The notes under the pieces were generated by a model, which searched no databases, was not told the DNA's origin, and worked only from the letters and a program-made list of their open reading frames with translations. Positions 27,024 to 36,609 of a DNA stretch of 64,000 bases are shown here, piece by piece. This stretch comes from Malonomonas rubra DSM 5091 (GTDB lineage: Bacteria > Desulfobacterota > Desulfuromonadia > Desulfuromonadales > Geopsychrobacteraceae). Numbering within the stretch: position 1 is the stretch's first letter; each line of letters opens with the position of its first letter. The stretch lies in contig NZ_FQZT01000007.1 of the NCBI RefSeq assembly GCF_900142125.1, forward strand, positions 152,852 through 216,851, written 5' to 3'. The position numbers and the translations under genes were made by a program.

Positions 27024-28094
27024 ATGGATTTCGCTGCCCTGATTCCCACCCCCGATGCCATCCCCGTTGACTGGGGCTGGTTCTATGTGCTGCTAATGGT
27101 GACTTTCCTGCTCCACCTGCTGGTGATGAACGCCATGCTCGGCGGCGGTATCATCGCCCTGTTCAGCCTGTTTCAAGGTGGTGAGCAGAACAACCTGCTC
27201 GGCAAAGAGGTCGGCTACAAGCTGCCTTACACCATCGCCTTCGCCGTCAACATGGGTGTGGCCCCGCTGCTGTTCGTACAGGTGCTGTTCGGTCAGTTCA
27301 TTTACAGCAGTTCGGTAATGATGGCGGTCTGGTGGCTCTCAATCATCGGCCTGCTGATCCTTGCCTATTACGCGGCCTATATTTACGATTTCAAGTTCGA
27401 CGCCCTGCAGGGGCTGCGCACCCTGGTGCTGATCTTCTCGGTCGGCATCCTGCTGTTTATCGGTTTCATGTTCAGCAACAACATGACCCTGATGCTGCAG
27501 CCGGAGAAATGGGTGGCTTATCTCAGCAATCCCGGAGGCACCCTGCTCAACGCTGAAGACCCAACCCTCTGGCCGCGTTACCTGCATTTCGTCATCGGTG
27601 CCGTCGCTATCGCCGGCCTGTTCCTGGCCCTGGTCGGCCATTTCGGTTTCACCAAAAGCAAGGTCGATCCGGCAACCCTGATTGAACGCGGGATGAGCTA
27701 CTTCACCAAAGCAACGATCATCCAAATTTTTATTGGCCTCTGGTTTCTGGTTGCACTCCCCAAAGAGGTGATGATGGTGTTCATGGGCAAGAGCGCTTAC
27801 GGCACCGCACTGCTGACCATCGGCCTGGTGCTGGCTGTCGCCCTGGTCTATTTTGGCCTCAAGCGCAACCTGCTGCTCACTTCGGTCGTCGCCCTGATAC
27901 AGATGGTGGTGATGATCCTGATGCGAGACCTGGCCCGTTTCGCTTATCTCAAACCCTACTTCCACCCAGCAGATCTGCAAGTCACCCCGGAGTACTCGCC
28001 ACTGATCTTCTTCCTGGTGGTCTTCGCCATCGGCCTGGTGCTGATCGGCTACATGATCAAACTGGCCCTCGGCTGTAAGAAGGAGGTGGCGTAA
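27024..28094 (+). CDS. Membrane subunit of a bd-like/multihaem respiratory complex
   Basis: A 356-residue protein with about nine membrane helices and no CxxCH. Histidines occur in helices (LLHLLVMN, RYLHFVIG). It resembles the small-subunit or second membrane subunit of bd-superfamily complexes paired with c-type cytochromes in metal-reducing bacteria. Its stop overlaps the start of the next gene by one base (TAATG). The two gene products should therefore form a complex that oxidises quinol and passes electrons to periplasmic haems. The good AGGAGG site supports the start. Confidence 0.75.
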   Translation: MDFAALIPTPDAIPVDWGWFYVLLMVTFLLHLLVMNAMLGGGIIALFSLFQGGEQNNLLGKEVGYKLPYTIAFAVNMGVAPLLFVQVLFGQFIYSSSVMMAVWWLSIIGLLILAYYAAYIYDFKFDALQGLRTLVLIFSVGILLFIGFMFSNNMTLMLQPEKWVAYLSNPGGTLLNAEDPTLWPRYLHFVIGAVAIAGLFLALVGHFGFTKSKVDPATLIERGMSYFTKATIIQIFIGLWFLVALPKEVMMVFMGKSAYGTALLTIGLVLAVALVYFGLKRNLLLTSVVALIQMVVMILMRDLARFAYLKPYFHPADLQVTPEYSPLIFFLVVFAIGLVLIGYMIKLALGCKKEVA

Positions 28095-30736
28095 TGAATT
28101 ATCCGGTTTGGGATCTGACAACCTACGGTGGCGGTTTCCTCATCGCCCTGATCGCCATTGTTCACGTGCTGGTATCTCACTTCGCTGTCGGCGGTGGCCT
28201 GTTCCTGGTCACGCTGGAGAAAAAAGCCTACCGGGAAGAAAACCCGGCACTACTCGACTACGTAAAGAAGCACAGCAAATTTTTCATGCTGCTGACCATG
28301 GTTTTCGGCGGCATGACCGGCGTCGGTATCTGGTGGACCATCGCCCTGCTCAACCCCGCGGCCACTTCCAGCCTGATCCACATTTTCGTCTTCGGCTGGG
28401 CGGCCGAATGGGTCTTTTTCGTCGGCGAAATCGTCGCCCTGTTCATCTACTACTACACCTTCGGTCGAATGGATCGGAAGAATCACCTGATCATCGGCTG
28501 GATCTATTTCATCTGCGCCTGGATGTCGCTGTTTTTGATCAACGGCATCATCGACTTCATGCTCACCCCCGGCGCCTGGATCGAAAACCACAACTTCTGG
28601 TCCGGCTTCTTCAACCCGACCTTCTGGCCGTCGCTGGTCTTCCGCACCGGCCTGTCATTGGTCCTCTGCGGCGTCTTCGGTTTCGTCACCGCCGCTTTTT
28701 TAAAAAACGACAAACTGCGCCAGAACCTGATGCGCACCTGCGCCGCCTGGGCCGCGCTGCCCTTCGGCATCATGCTGATCGGCGGAGCCTGGTATATCAA
28801 GGCGTTGCCGGAAATCCCGAAGATGATCATCTTCGAGAAGTCACCGGAGATCGGCGCCTATCTGACAACCCTCGGCTGGTTCGTACCGATTCTTCTGCTG
28901 ACGTGCGTCTTCATGGCGCTGCGTCTGCCGCAGAGCCTGCAGAAGTACATGAGCTTCGCCGTCATCGCCATCGCCCTGATCTACTTTGGCGCTTTCGAGT
29001 TCGTCCGCGAAGCGGGCCGTCGCCCGTTCATCATCTACGACCACATGTATTCCAACCAGGTTTATGTCGATGATGTGCCGAAGATTCAGCAAGCCGGGTT
29101 CCTCGCCAACGCAAAATGGATGTCGGCCAAAGAGATCACCACTGACAACCAGCTGCAGATCGGCGCAGAACTGTTCCGCTACCAGTGCAGCGCCTGCCAC
29201 TCGGTTGGCGGTCTGCTCAACGACATCACTCCACTGGTGAAAAAATACGATAACGTCTTTGGCATGGATGCCAAATTGAACGGCCTCGGCAAACTGAATC
29301 CCTATATGCCGCACTTCTTCGGCAACGCCGAAGAGCGTAACGCGCTCGCCAGCTATATTGTCAGCGAGATCAACGGCATCGACCTGAGTATCCCGGCCAA
29401 CCCGGTGGTCGAAGCAAAAGAGCTGCCACTGGAGATTCCGGCGTTCAACAAGGATAAAGACGAGTACGTGCTGCTGGCGTGGAACAACCTCGGCATGCAC
29501 TGCATTTCTGACAGCGATCCCTACTGGGTGCTGCTGCCACCAGCCAACGACCTGTTCGCGCAACTGGTCAAGCGGGGGGATTCGCCGGAGATCATTACCG
29601 AAGGAGTGGAGATCCGCTATGCGGTGGAAAAAGGCTTCGAATTCCCGGAAAAACAGGTCCGCTTCTGGGAGTTCGCTGACGAAATTTTCGGCGCTGAGTT
29701 GCGCCCCGGGGTTGGTCTCAGTGGCAAACGTTTGAACGGTGCCCTCGATCTGGATGCAGAGAAACGCGCCTACGAAGCGTCACTGATTCCGGTGGTGCCT
29801 TACCCGTCGGATGGCAGTTTCAACCCGTACCCAATCTTCACCGTCACTGCGGTCGACAAAGACAGTGGCGAAATCCTGGCAACCACGAAAACAGTCGCTC
29901 CCACCTCGACCGAAATGGGCTGTAAAAACTGTCACGGCGGTGGCTGGCGGGTTGCCGGTGTCGCCGGGTTTACTGATGATACCAGCCTCGACGTGCTGGC
30001 AGCGCATGACAAAAACAGCGGCACCAACCTGGTCGAGCGGGCAAAGAACGGGCAACCGATGCTCTGTCAGTCCTGCCACGCCGACCCGGTCCTCGGCACT
30101 GAAGGCAATCCGGAATTGCTTAACTTCCCGGCAGCGATTCACGGCTGGCATGCCAACTTCCTCACCGATCGTGAAGGCATGGACGCCTGCGTTGCCTGTC
30201 ACCCGTCACGTCCGGACGGCCCAAGCCAATGCTTCCGCAGCCATCACTCGATGTTCATGGACTGCACCAACTGCCACGGCACCATGGAAGATCACGCCCT
30301 CAGCCTGTTGAAGAAGGAACAGGAAGCGGGCAAAAAGGGGGCCGCCCGGCTGATGGCCGGACTGAAACCACGCAACGTCGACTCACTGGAACAGATCAAC
30401 GGCCGCACCCCCTGGATCAACATGCCGGATTGCCTCAACTGCCACGAGGACTTCCAGATGGGCATGACCGTCGATGCCTTCAACACTTGGACAGACGGTG
30501 CTGATGAACTGTTCCGCAACCGCCACGACATGATGGGCGCAATGATGTGCGAAGCCTGCCACGGCAGCACCCACGCCGTCTATCCGGCGACCAACAATAA
30601 ACTGGGGGCCAACCGCGACAGCATCCAGCCGCTGCAGTACCAGGGCAACGACCGCCCGATCGGCAACCCCTGCACCACCTGTCACACCGTCCAACCGGAG
30701 TTCGAAGGGCATCACCCGAACTCGTTACGACTGTAG
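28094..30736 (+). CDS. Cytochrome bd-like membrane domain fused to octahaem cytochrome c
   Basis: An 880-residue fusion. Residues 1-320 carry about eight helices resembling a bd oxidase subunit I, with HFAVGGGL, a WAAEWVFFVGEI motif and GRRPFIIYD in place of the GRQPW of canonical CydA. The remaining 560 periplasmic residues have eight CxxCH sites: CSACH, CKNCH, CQSCH, CVACH, CTNCH, CLNCH, CEACH and CTTCH. A beta-rich stretch of about 220 residues separates the first haem from the rest. The design suggests quinol oxidation with electrons routed outward through a haem wire rather than to O2. Similar fusions are known in Geobacter relatives; the acceptor is unknown. Confidence 0.85.
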   Translation: MNYPVWDLTTYGGGFLIALIAIVHVLVSHFAVGGGLFLVTLEKKAYREENPALLDYVKKHSKFFMLLTMVFGGMTGVGIWWTIALLNPAATSSLIHIFVFGWAAEWVFFVGEIVALFIYYYTFGRMDRKNHLIIGWIYFICAWMSLFLINGIIDFMLTPGAWIENHNFWSGFFNPTFWPSLVFRTGLSLVLCGVFGFVTAAFLKNDKLRQNLMRTCAAWAALPFGIMLIGGAWYIKALPEIPKMIIFEKSPEIGAYLTTLGWFVPILLLTCVFMALRLPQSLQKYMSFAVIAIALIYFGAFEFVREAGRRPFIIYDHMYSNQVYVDDVPKIQQAGFLANAKWMSAKEITTDNQLQIGAELFRYQCSACHSVGGLLNDITPLVKKYDNVFGMDAKLNGLGKLNPYMPHFFGNAEERNALASYIVSEINGIDLSIPANPVVEAKELPLEIPAFNKDKDEYVLLAWNNLGMHCISDSDPYWVLLPPANDLFAQLVKRGDSPEIITEGVEIRYAVEKGFEFPEKQVRFWEFADEIFGAELRPGVGLSGKRLNGALDLDAEKRAYEASLIPVVPYPSDGSFNPYPIFTVTAVDKDSGEILATTKTVAPTSTEMGCKNCHGGGWRVAGVAGFTDDTSLDVLAAHDKNSGTNLVERAKNGQPMLCQSCHADPVLGTEGNPELLNFPAAIHGWHANFLTDREGMDACVACHPSRPDGPSQCFRSHHSMFMDCTNCHGTMEDHALSLLKKEQEAGKKGAARLMAGLKPRNVDSLEQINGRTPWINMPDCLNCHEDFQMGMTVDAFNTWTDGADELFRNRHDMMGAMMCEACHGSTHAVYPATNNKLGANRDSIQPLQYQGNDRPIGNPCTTCHTVQPEFEGHHPNSLRL

Positions 30737-30744
30737 CAAACAGC

Positions 30745-30782
30745 AAAAAGGCCCGACGCCGACTTAAGCGTCGGGCCTTTTT
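30745..30782 (+). terminator. Strong bidirectional terminator
   Basis: A perfect 15-base stem, AAAAAGGCCCGACGC with GCGTCGGGCCTTTTT, surrounds an eight-base loop. It separates the respiratory pair from the convergent ABC transporter genes. Confidence 0.92.
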
Positions 30783-30839
30783 AAATGCCAAATCTCAACA
30801 GTTCAGCCAGCCTAGACTTTCACCTCGCCGCCAACAGTC

Positions 30840-32525
30840 CTACCTGTCCACCACTTCCAGCTTGGAAAATCTGCTCCCCAGCAATGCCGCAATAATCACC
30901 AGCAGCGATGAGATGAGAATCATAATGATGCCCAAGGCCGACAACCTGCCCCAAAGGCCGTCCTCGGCAAAGCGCAGAATCTGCACGGCCAGCACCTCGG
31001 TGCCGGGCCGCGAAAGTACCACTGACAGAGTCAGCTCGCGCAGAAACATGCTTGCCATCAGGATCCAACCGGAAACAATGCCGGGGATCAGCAGCGGAAT
31101 GATCACCCGGCGCAGGGTGTAGAATGGAGAACCGCCGCAGACTCGCGAGGACTCCTCCAAGGTGCTGTGAATCTGGATAAAAGCGCTGGAAAGTGGGCGA
31201 ATGCCATACGGCAGGTAGGTCGCGATGTAGCCGATCATCAGGGCCGTCAGGGTGCCGTAAAGTGGGGTGCGAACGAAAAACCACATGAAACCGACGCCGA
31301 TGACAATGCCGGGAAAAGAGAAAGAAAGAAAACTGAGCGATTCGAGGATCCCTGAGGCGGTCGTACGGATCTTGACGATGACGTAAGAGACGAAGATCGA
31401 CAGGATCGTTCCCAGGGTCGCGCCGACCACGCCGAGGAACAGGCTGTTCTTCAGCGACAGCAGGGAAATCGGGTCGTTCAGCACCTCAATCCAATTGTTC
31501 CACGACATCAGCGAGAAGGCGCGGGCGCTTGGCGGCATCGAGTAGGGCAGCATCGAGATATAGAAAAGCACCAGCACCGGCAGCAGGATAAGAACGAAAG
31601 AGAGAATGCCGACGATGACCAGCAGCGGATATTTCCACTTCTTCAGCCGGAGCAGCGTCGGTTTGAAACCACGGCTGGAGATGGTAACGAATTTGCCACT
31701 CTCCGCCGTCAGGTAGCGATAAACATAGATCAGAGTGATTGATGCCACCAGGGCGCTCATGCCAATCGCCGCGGCAAGGCCGTAGTCGGCAGCAAAGCCG
31801 CTCGAGATGTTGCGATAGATGTGGGTCGAGAGCACGTATATCCGTCCCGGCATGCCGACCACCGAGGGAACGGCGAAAGAAGCCAGGCTCCTGACGATGA
31901 CCAGGATCGCCGAAGCGAGAATAGCGGGACGCAGGACCGGCAAGGTCACCTTGAACAGAGTGCGCAGGTTGGAGGCGCCACAGACCTTCGACGACTCCTC
32001 CAGCGAGACGTCGAAGGCGCTCATCGCCGGGGCGATAATCAGGTAGGCAATCGGCAGGTCGAGCAACCCCTCGACCAGGATCATCCCTTTGAGCGAATAG
32101 ATATTAAACAGGGCTTCGCGCGTCTCGAACAGGTTCATGAACAGGCGGTTGAGAATGCCGTTGCTCGGGTTGAGCAGCAGCACCCAGCTGGCCGAAAAAA
32201 GAATGTGCGGGATCATCATCGGAATGATCGAGATGATCTTGAATATGAACTTGAACGGCAGATCAGTGCGGGTATTGACGTAAGCCAGGAACAGGGCGAG
32301 CAGGGTCGCATGCAGCGCCGAACCGACGGTAAAGATGACCGTGTTGACCAGGATGTCGGCGAAATCGGGATCGGTGTAGGCGGCGATGTACTTACTGGTG
32401 GTGAACTGGCCGAAGCTGACAAAGTCCTTCGAAAAGCTGCCGAGCAGCAGCATGATGACCGGACACAGGGTCAGAAAACCAACGATGATAATCAGAGTCG
32501 TGGTCAGGGTCGGTTTTTTAAACAT
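30840..32525 (-). CDS. Fused ABC importer permease, FbpB-like
   Basis: A 561-residue inner-membrane protein made of two fused permease halves of about six helices each. Each half carries an EAA loop (EESSKVCGAS and EESSRVCGGS) that contacts the ATPase. This architecture is found in ferric iron (FbpB), thiamine (ThiP) and phosphonate importers. It lies 7 bases after the ATPase gene and is the last gene of a binding protein-ATPase-permease operon. Substrate discussed with the binding protein. Confidence 0.9.
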   Translation of the reverse strand: MFKKPTLTTTLIIIVGFLTLCPVIMLLLGSFSKDFVSFGQFTTSKYIAAYTDPDFADILVNTVIFTVGSALHATLLALFLAYVNTRTDLPFKFIFKIISIIPMMIPHILFSASWVLLLNPSNGILNRLFMNLFETREALFNIYSLKGMILVEGLLDLPIAYLIIAPAMSAFDVSLEESSKVCGASNLRTLFKVTLPVLRPAILASAILVIVRSLASFAVPSVVGMPGRIYVLSTHIYRNISSGFAADYGLAAAIGMSALVASITLIYVYRYLTAESGKFVTISSRGFKPTLLRLKKWKYPLLVIVGILSFVLILLPVLVLFYISMLPYSMPPSARAFSLMSWNNWIEVLNDPISLLSLKNSLFLGVVGATLGTILSIFVSYVIVKIRTTASGILESLSFLSFSFPGIVIGVGFMWFFVRTPLYGTLTALMIGYIATYLPYGIRPLSSAFIQIHSTLEESSRVCGGSPFYTLRRVIIPLLIPGIVSGWILMASMFLRELTLSVVLSRPGTEVLAVQILRFAEDGLWGRLSALGIIMILISSLLVIIAALLGSRFSKLEVVDR

Positions 32526-32532
32526 AGCGAGC

Positions 32533-33618
32533 CTATGATGCCAGCAGGAAACAGTGGTCGGGATCGAAGGAAACGGCGATGCTGTCCCCTTCGCGGAAAT
32601 CAGCGGTCGGTTCCACGGTGGTTGTCAGCAACGTCTCGCCGATGCGGATCTCCCCTTCAAAGGCCTCGCCGATAAAGATCAGCGTTTCCACCTTGCCGCT
32701 GTAGCTGTTTTGCTCCTCCTTCCGTTCTTTTGCCAGTCGGATGAATTCCGGTCGCACACACAGGAAAGCCTCCTGACCGAGCGGAATCTGCTGGCTGTTG
32801 AGAGCGCGGACGGGACCGATTTCTGAAGCGAACACCGCATGATCGCCGTCGAGCTCTTCTACGGTTCCCCGAATCAGGTTGGCCCGACCGATGAAATCGG
32901 CGACGAACTGGCTGTCCGAGTTGAAATAGATCTTCTTCGGTTCGTTGATTTCGATGATCTTGCCGGAACGCATAACCGCGATCAGGTCGGACAGGGCCAG
33001 CGCCTCTACCCGGTCGTGGGTAACATAGATGGCGGTGATCTGCAGCTCGGTGAGGAAGCTGCGCAGCTCCTTGCGCGTCTCCTCGCGCAGCTTGGCATCG
33101 AGGTTACTGAGCGGCTCATCGAACAGGATCACCTTCGGCTCCGCCACCAGGGCGCGGGCCAGGGCCACGCGCTGCTGCTGGCCACCGCTCAGCTTGGTCG
33201 CCGGCCGGTTCTCGTATCCGGACAGCTGAACGAAATCTAGTACCTTTGCGACCTTGCGCCGAATTTCCTCTTTTGCCATTTTCTGGGTCTGCAGCGGGTA
33301 GGCGACATTGTCGAAAACGTTCATGTGCGGCCAGATGGCGTAGGTCTGAAAGACCATGCCGAGACCGCGCCGTTCCGGCGGGACGAAGATGTTCTTCTCT
33401 TTCGACCAGACCAGCTCGTCACCGATGTAGATCTCGCCGCCATCCGGAACTTCAAGACCGACGATACAGCGCAGTAGCGTTGTCTTGCCACAGCCGCTGG
33501 GACCGAGCAGGGTGAAAATGCGGTTGGCGGGAATAGTCAGATCGACATGATCAAGAGCCTTGATCTGCTTCCCCTCGGAGGAGTACGTCCTCACCAGATC
33601 CTGAATACGAATTTCCAT
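32533..33618 (-). CDS. ABC importer ATPase, FbpC/PotA-like
   Basis: A 361-residue ATPase: Walker [10 protein letters not shown], signature LSGGQQQR, Walker B VILFDEP, and H-loop THD (VTHDRVEAL). A C-terminal TOBE/regulatory region of about 120 residues follows, as in FbpC and PotA. It energises import with the fused permease. GAGG lies before the ATG at 33618. The gap to the binding-protein gene is 70 bases without a strong hairpin, so the three genes form one operon. Confidence 0.92.
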   Translation of the reverse strand: MEIRIQDLVRTYSSEGKQIKALDHVDLTIPANRIFTLLGPSGCGKTTLLRCIVGLEVPDGGEIYIGDELVWSKEKNIFVPPERRGLGMVFQTYAIWPHMNVFDNVAYPLQTQKMAKEEIRRKVAKVLDFVQLSGYENRPATKLSGGQQQRVALARALVAEPKVILFDEPLSNLDAKLREETRKELRSFLTELQITAIYVTHDRVEALALSDLIAVMRSGKIIEINEPKKIYFNSDSQFVADFIGRANLIRGTVEELDGDHAVFASEIGPVRALNSQQIPLGQEAFLCVRPEFIRLAKERKEEQNSYSGKVETLIFIGEAFEGEIRIGETLLTTTVEPTADFREGDSIAVSFDPDHCFLLAS

Positions 33619-33688
33619 AAGACCTCAAGACAAGCGGCCGGAACCGAATAAGAGACTCCGGCCGCAATCAGGTGCCAGGCAGCAAAAA

Positions 33689-34666
33689 CTATTGATAGAA
33701 AATCTTCTGAAATTCGTCACCCCAGTGGCGGATTTCCTCGTCGGAAAGCTGACGAATCGGCAGCACCTTGACCTTGTCTACCCCTTCAATCGGCGGATAA
33801 ACGCCGGGAGTCAGAACGTATTCTCCAACCTTGTCGGCCAGCAGCTGCATCGCCTTTTTACTCAACCAGTAATCGATGAAGACCTTGCCACCTGCCGGAT
33901 TGGGAGCTTTGGCGGCCAAGGCCATGGCGCGGGTCGTGCCGAACAGGGTATCGACGCGCGCCCAGGCAAGGGGTGCCGGAGCCTTGGTGATGATGTACTT
34001 CGGCATTGAAATGCCGAGCAGTTTTTCTCCACTTTCGATCGGTGCCGGAGACGGGCCAAAGGATTTAACGAACATCGGCCTGTTGGCGGCCAGCCCCTTG
34101 ATGAACTTCATCCAGCCGTCGTCATCGCCAAAAACTTTGGCCTCTTTCAGACCGATCAGCCAGGAAATGGTCGTTGCGTGGGAGGCCGGATCGGGCATGA
34201 CTATCTTGTCGTACCATTTGGGATCGGTCAGATCCATATAACTGGTCGGCACATCTTCGGCCTTAACCAGTTCCTTGTTGTAAATCGGGGCAACGTATTC
34301 GATGCCGAACTGGACGATGGTATCGTCCTCCGTCGCCCAAGACGGATAGCCACTGGCAGAGGATGATTTATAGGGGGCCAGCACTCCTTTTTCCTTTAGC
34401 ATCTGCAGGATCGGCAGCGGTCCCTGGAGCACATCTGCCCGCAGTTTTCCCGCGGAAAACTCGGTCAGCACCGTGGCCAGGTATTTGGATGTCGAAATCC
34501 GGGTATAAATCCCTTCCTCGCTGCTCTGACCGGCATTAAAGTCGGCCATGATCGGCTCGATCGCAGTGATGTTCGCATACAGGTTGACTTTTTCCGCAGC
34601 CATCACAGTTGCACACAGACCGGGAAGCAGGACAAGACCAAGCAACAGAACAACCAACTTCTTCAT
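33689..34666 (-). CDS. ABC importer periplasmic binding protein (family 1)
   Basis: A 325-residue exported binding protein. The signal peptide (LVVLLLGLVLLPGLCATVMA) is followed by a two-lobed family 1 fold like FbpA/2-aminoethylphosphonate-binding proteins. The C-terminal LTPGVYPPIEG segment is typical. I could not find the paired tyrosines that bind ferric iron, so iron is possible but not shown; other oxyanions or polyamines are alternatives. The ATG at 34666 follows AAAGGAG and is favoured over an earlier in-frame start. No Fur-type operator was recognised upstream. Confidence 0.87.
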   Translation of the reverse strand: MKKLVVLLLGLVLLPGLCATVMAAEKVNLYANITAIEPIMADFNAGQSSEEGIYTRISTSKYLATVLTEFSAGKLRADVLQGPLPILQMLKEKGVLAPYKSSSASGYPSWATEDDTIVQFGIEYVAPIYNKELVKAEDVPTSYMDLTDPKWYDKIVMPDPASHATTISWLIGLKEAKVFGDDDGWMKFIKGLAANRPMFVKSFGPSPAPIESGEKLLGISMPKYIITKAPAPLAWARVDTLFGTTRAMALAAKAPNPAGGKVFIDYWLSKKAMQLLADKVGEYVLTPGVYPPIEGVDKVKVLPIRQLSDEEIRHWGDEFQKIFYQ

Positions 34667-34934
34667 GACGCATCTCCTTTCGTGAGACTCGATAAATTGC
34701 TCGTCAGGTGAAGGCAAATGTTCGTGGCAAGGCAATAAATGAATTAGCAGGCTAACAATATGAGCGCATAAAATTCAGTTTAACAGATAAGTTGCCGGAG
34801 AAAAGAGGGCGTAAAGTTTTGCTGCCGACAAAAATAAGCAGGCCTTTCTTTTGCTGATTTGCAGCTGAAGAACAGGCCACAAATTCGACAAAATATGCTT
34901 TCGCCGAACTCTCAATCCGGCTAGACTGCGCGGC

Positions 34935-35648
34935 ATGAACCTGATCCTGCTGGAAGAGAAAGATTTCATCGCTGAAAACCTGGTGCGCCTGAGCGGCCGC
35001 CGACTGCAACATATCCGCAGTGTGCATCAGGCGGAAGCCGGGCGGGAATTACGCGTCGGACTGCTCAACGGCAAGATCGGCAGCGGTAAAGTTCGTCGCA
35101 TCGATACTGATGCGGTTGAGCTTGAAATTGCGCTGACTATCGATCCGCCGACTCCCCTCGCCGTCACCCTGCTGCTGGCATTGCCGCGACCGAAAATGCT
35201 TAAACGGGTCCTGCAATCGGTCTCTTCTCTCGGCGTCAAGCAGATCTACCTGGTCAACAGCTACCGGGTGGAAAAAAGCTTCTGGGGGAGTCCGCTACTG
35301 CACACCGAGAAACTACGCGAACATCTGCTGCTCGGACTGGAACAGGCCCGTGACACCATTTTGCCGGAGGTTCACCTGCGCCAGCGCTTCAAACCTTTTG
35401 TCGAAGACGAACTGCCGCAACTCTGCGCAGAAACGCGGGCATTGGTCGCCCATCCGACCAGCGAACCGGCCCAGCCACTAGGACCCAGCATACCGACAAC
35501 CCTCGCCATCGGCCCGGAAGGGGGCTTTATCCCTTACGAAATCGAGAAACTGCAGCAATGCGGTTTTACCGCTTTCAGTCTTGGTGAACGGATCCTGCGG
35601 GTCGAAACAGCAGTGCCTGTCCTGCTCTCGCGCTTGCTGCCGCTATGA
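34935..35648 (+). CDS. rsmE: 16S rRNA m3U1498 methyltransferase RsmE
   Basis: SPOUT methyltransferase that methylates U1498 of 16S rRNA in the decoding centre. The 237-residue protein has an N-terminal PUA-like domain (about 1-70) and a C-terminal knot with LLLALPRPKMLKRVLQSV, IGPEGGFIPYE and SLGERILRVETA, the RsmE signature motifs. The start lacks a strong ribosome-binding site. Its stop overlaps the EamA gene start as ATGA. Confidence 0.94.
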   Translation: MNLILLEEKDFIAENLVRLSGRRLQHIRSVHQAEAGRELRVGLLNGKIGSGKVRRIDTDAVELEIALTIDPPTPLAVTLLLALPRPKMLKRVLQSVSSLGVKQIYLVNSYRVEKSFWGSPLLHTEKLREHLLLGLEQARDTILPEVHLRQRFKPFVEDELPQLCAETRALVAHPTSEPAQPLGPSIPTTLAIGPEGGFIPYEIEKLQQCGFTAFSLGERILRVETAVPVLLSRLLPL

Positions 35649-36553
35649 AACTATTTTCGCAAAAGGATTTCAATGCCGCCTACCTGCTGTTGCTTTTGCC
35701 GCCGCTCTTCTGGGCCGGAAACACCGTGCTGGCACGGGGCATCGCAGACCTGATTCCGCCTGTTGCCATGTCGTTCTGGCGCTGGACCCTGGCACTGACA
35801 ATGCTTGCCCCCTTTACCTGGAAACAGGTCGCTAGAGATTTACCGCAGATCAGGCAACATTGGCAGATCACTCTGCTGATCAGCCTGTTCGGTATCTCGT
35901 CGTTCAACACCCTGCTTTACACCGCAGCACAGTCGACCACGGCGCTCAATATCGCGCTGACCCAATCGGTGATGCCAGCAATCATCGTCGGACTCAGCTA
36001 CCTGTTTTACCGGGACAGGATCAGCCGTCGGCAATTCATCGCCGTGCATATCTGCATTGCCGGGGCCATCATCATTGTTTTCCATGGCGATCTGGAACGG
36101 CTTCAGCAACTGAATTTCGTCACCGGCGACCTGTTGATGCTGCTGGCTGTCTGCTTTTATGCCCTCTATTCTGTGCTTCTGCGCAAACGTCCGCAGGTTC
36201 ACCCGTTAAGCTTCCTTACGGTGACGTTTATGGTGGGTGTCGTCAGCCTTTTCCCCCTGTACCTCTGGGAGCTAAGCTACGCAGCACCACTGGAATTCAA
36301 TCGGCAGGTGCTGTTCAGCCTGCTTTACGTCGGCCTCTGCCCTTCGATTCTCGCCTACCTCTTCTGGAACCGCGGGATTGAACAGATCGGCGTCAACAAG
36401 GCTGGCTTGTATATCAACCTGATTCCACTGTTCGCTTCGCTGATGGCCATCATCTTTCTCGGCGAGCAGTTTCAGGGTTATCATCTGTATGGCATTCTGC
36501 TGATCGTCAGCGGACTGCTGATCTTTAACTGGCCCGACAAAACCACGGCTTGA
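35645..36553 (+). CDS. EamA/DMT-family transporter
   Basis: A 302-residue inner-membrane protein with ten helices in two EamA repeats. The start LLLLLPPLFWAGNTVLARG and the late SPSILAYLFWNRGIEQIG-type motif match drug/metabolite exporters. Substrate unknown. It is translationally coupled to rsmE and precedes the circuit B kinase gene by 56 bases, so read-through into the kinase gene is possible. Confidence 0.9.
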   Translation: MKLFSQKDFNAAYLLLLLPPLFWAGNTVLARGIADLIPPVAMSFWRWTLALTMLAPFTWKQVARDLPQIRQHWQITLLISLFGISSFNTLLYTAAQSTTALNIALTQSVMPAIIVGLSYLFYRDRISRRQFIAVHICIAGAIIIVFHGDLERLQQLNFVTGDLLMLLAVCFYALYSVLLRKRPQVHPLSFLTVTFMVGVVSLFPLYLWELSYAAPLEFNRQVLFSLLYVGLCPSILAYLFWNRGIEQIGVNKAGLYINLIPLFASLMAIIFLGEQFQGYHLYGILLIVSGLLIFNWPDKTTA

Positions 36554-36609
36554 CAAGATCTGGACTGCACAGCAGGATAGATGCGCAACCTTTATCCCAG
36601 GATTTCTGA

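Noticed and set aside
31821..32675. 284-codon open frame on the plus strand
   Set aside because: Antisense to the ABC permease and ATPase genes; charged low-complexity translation.
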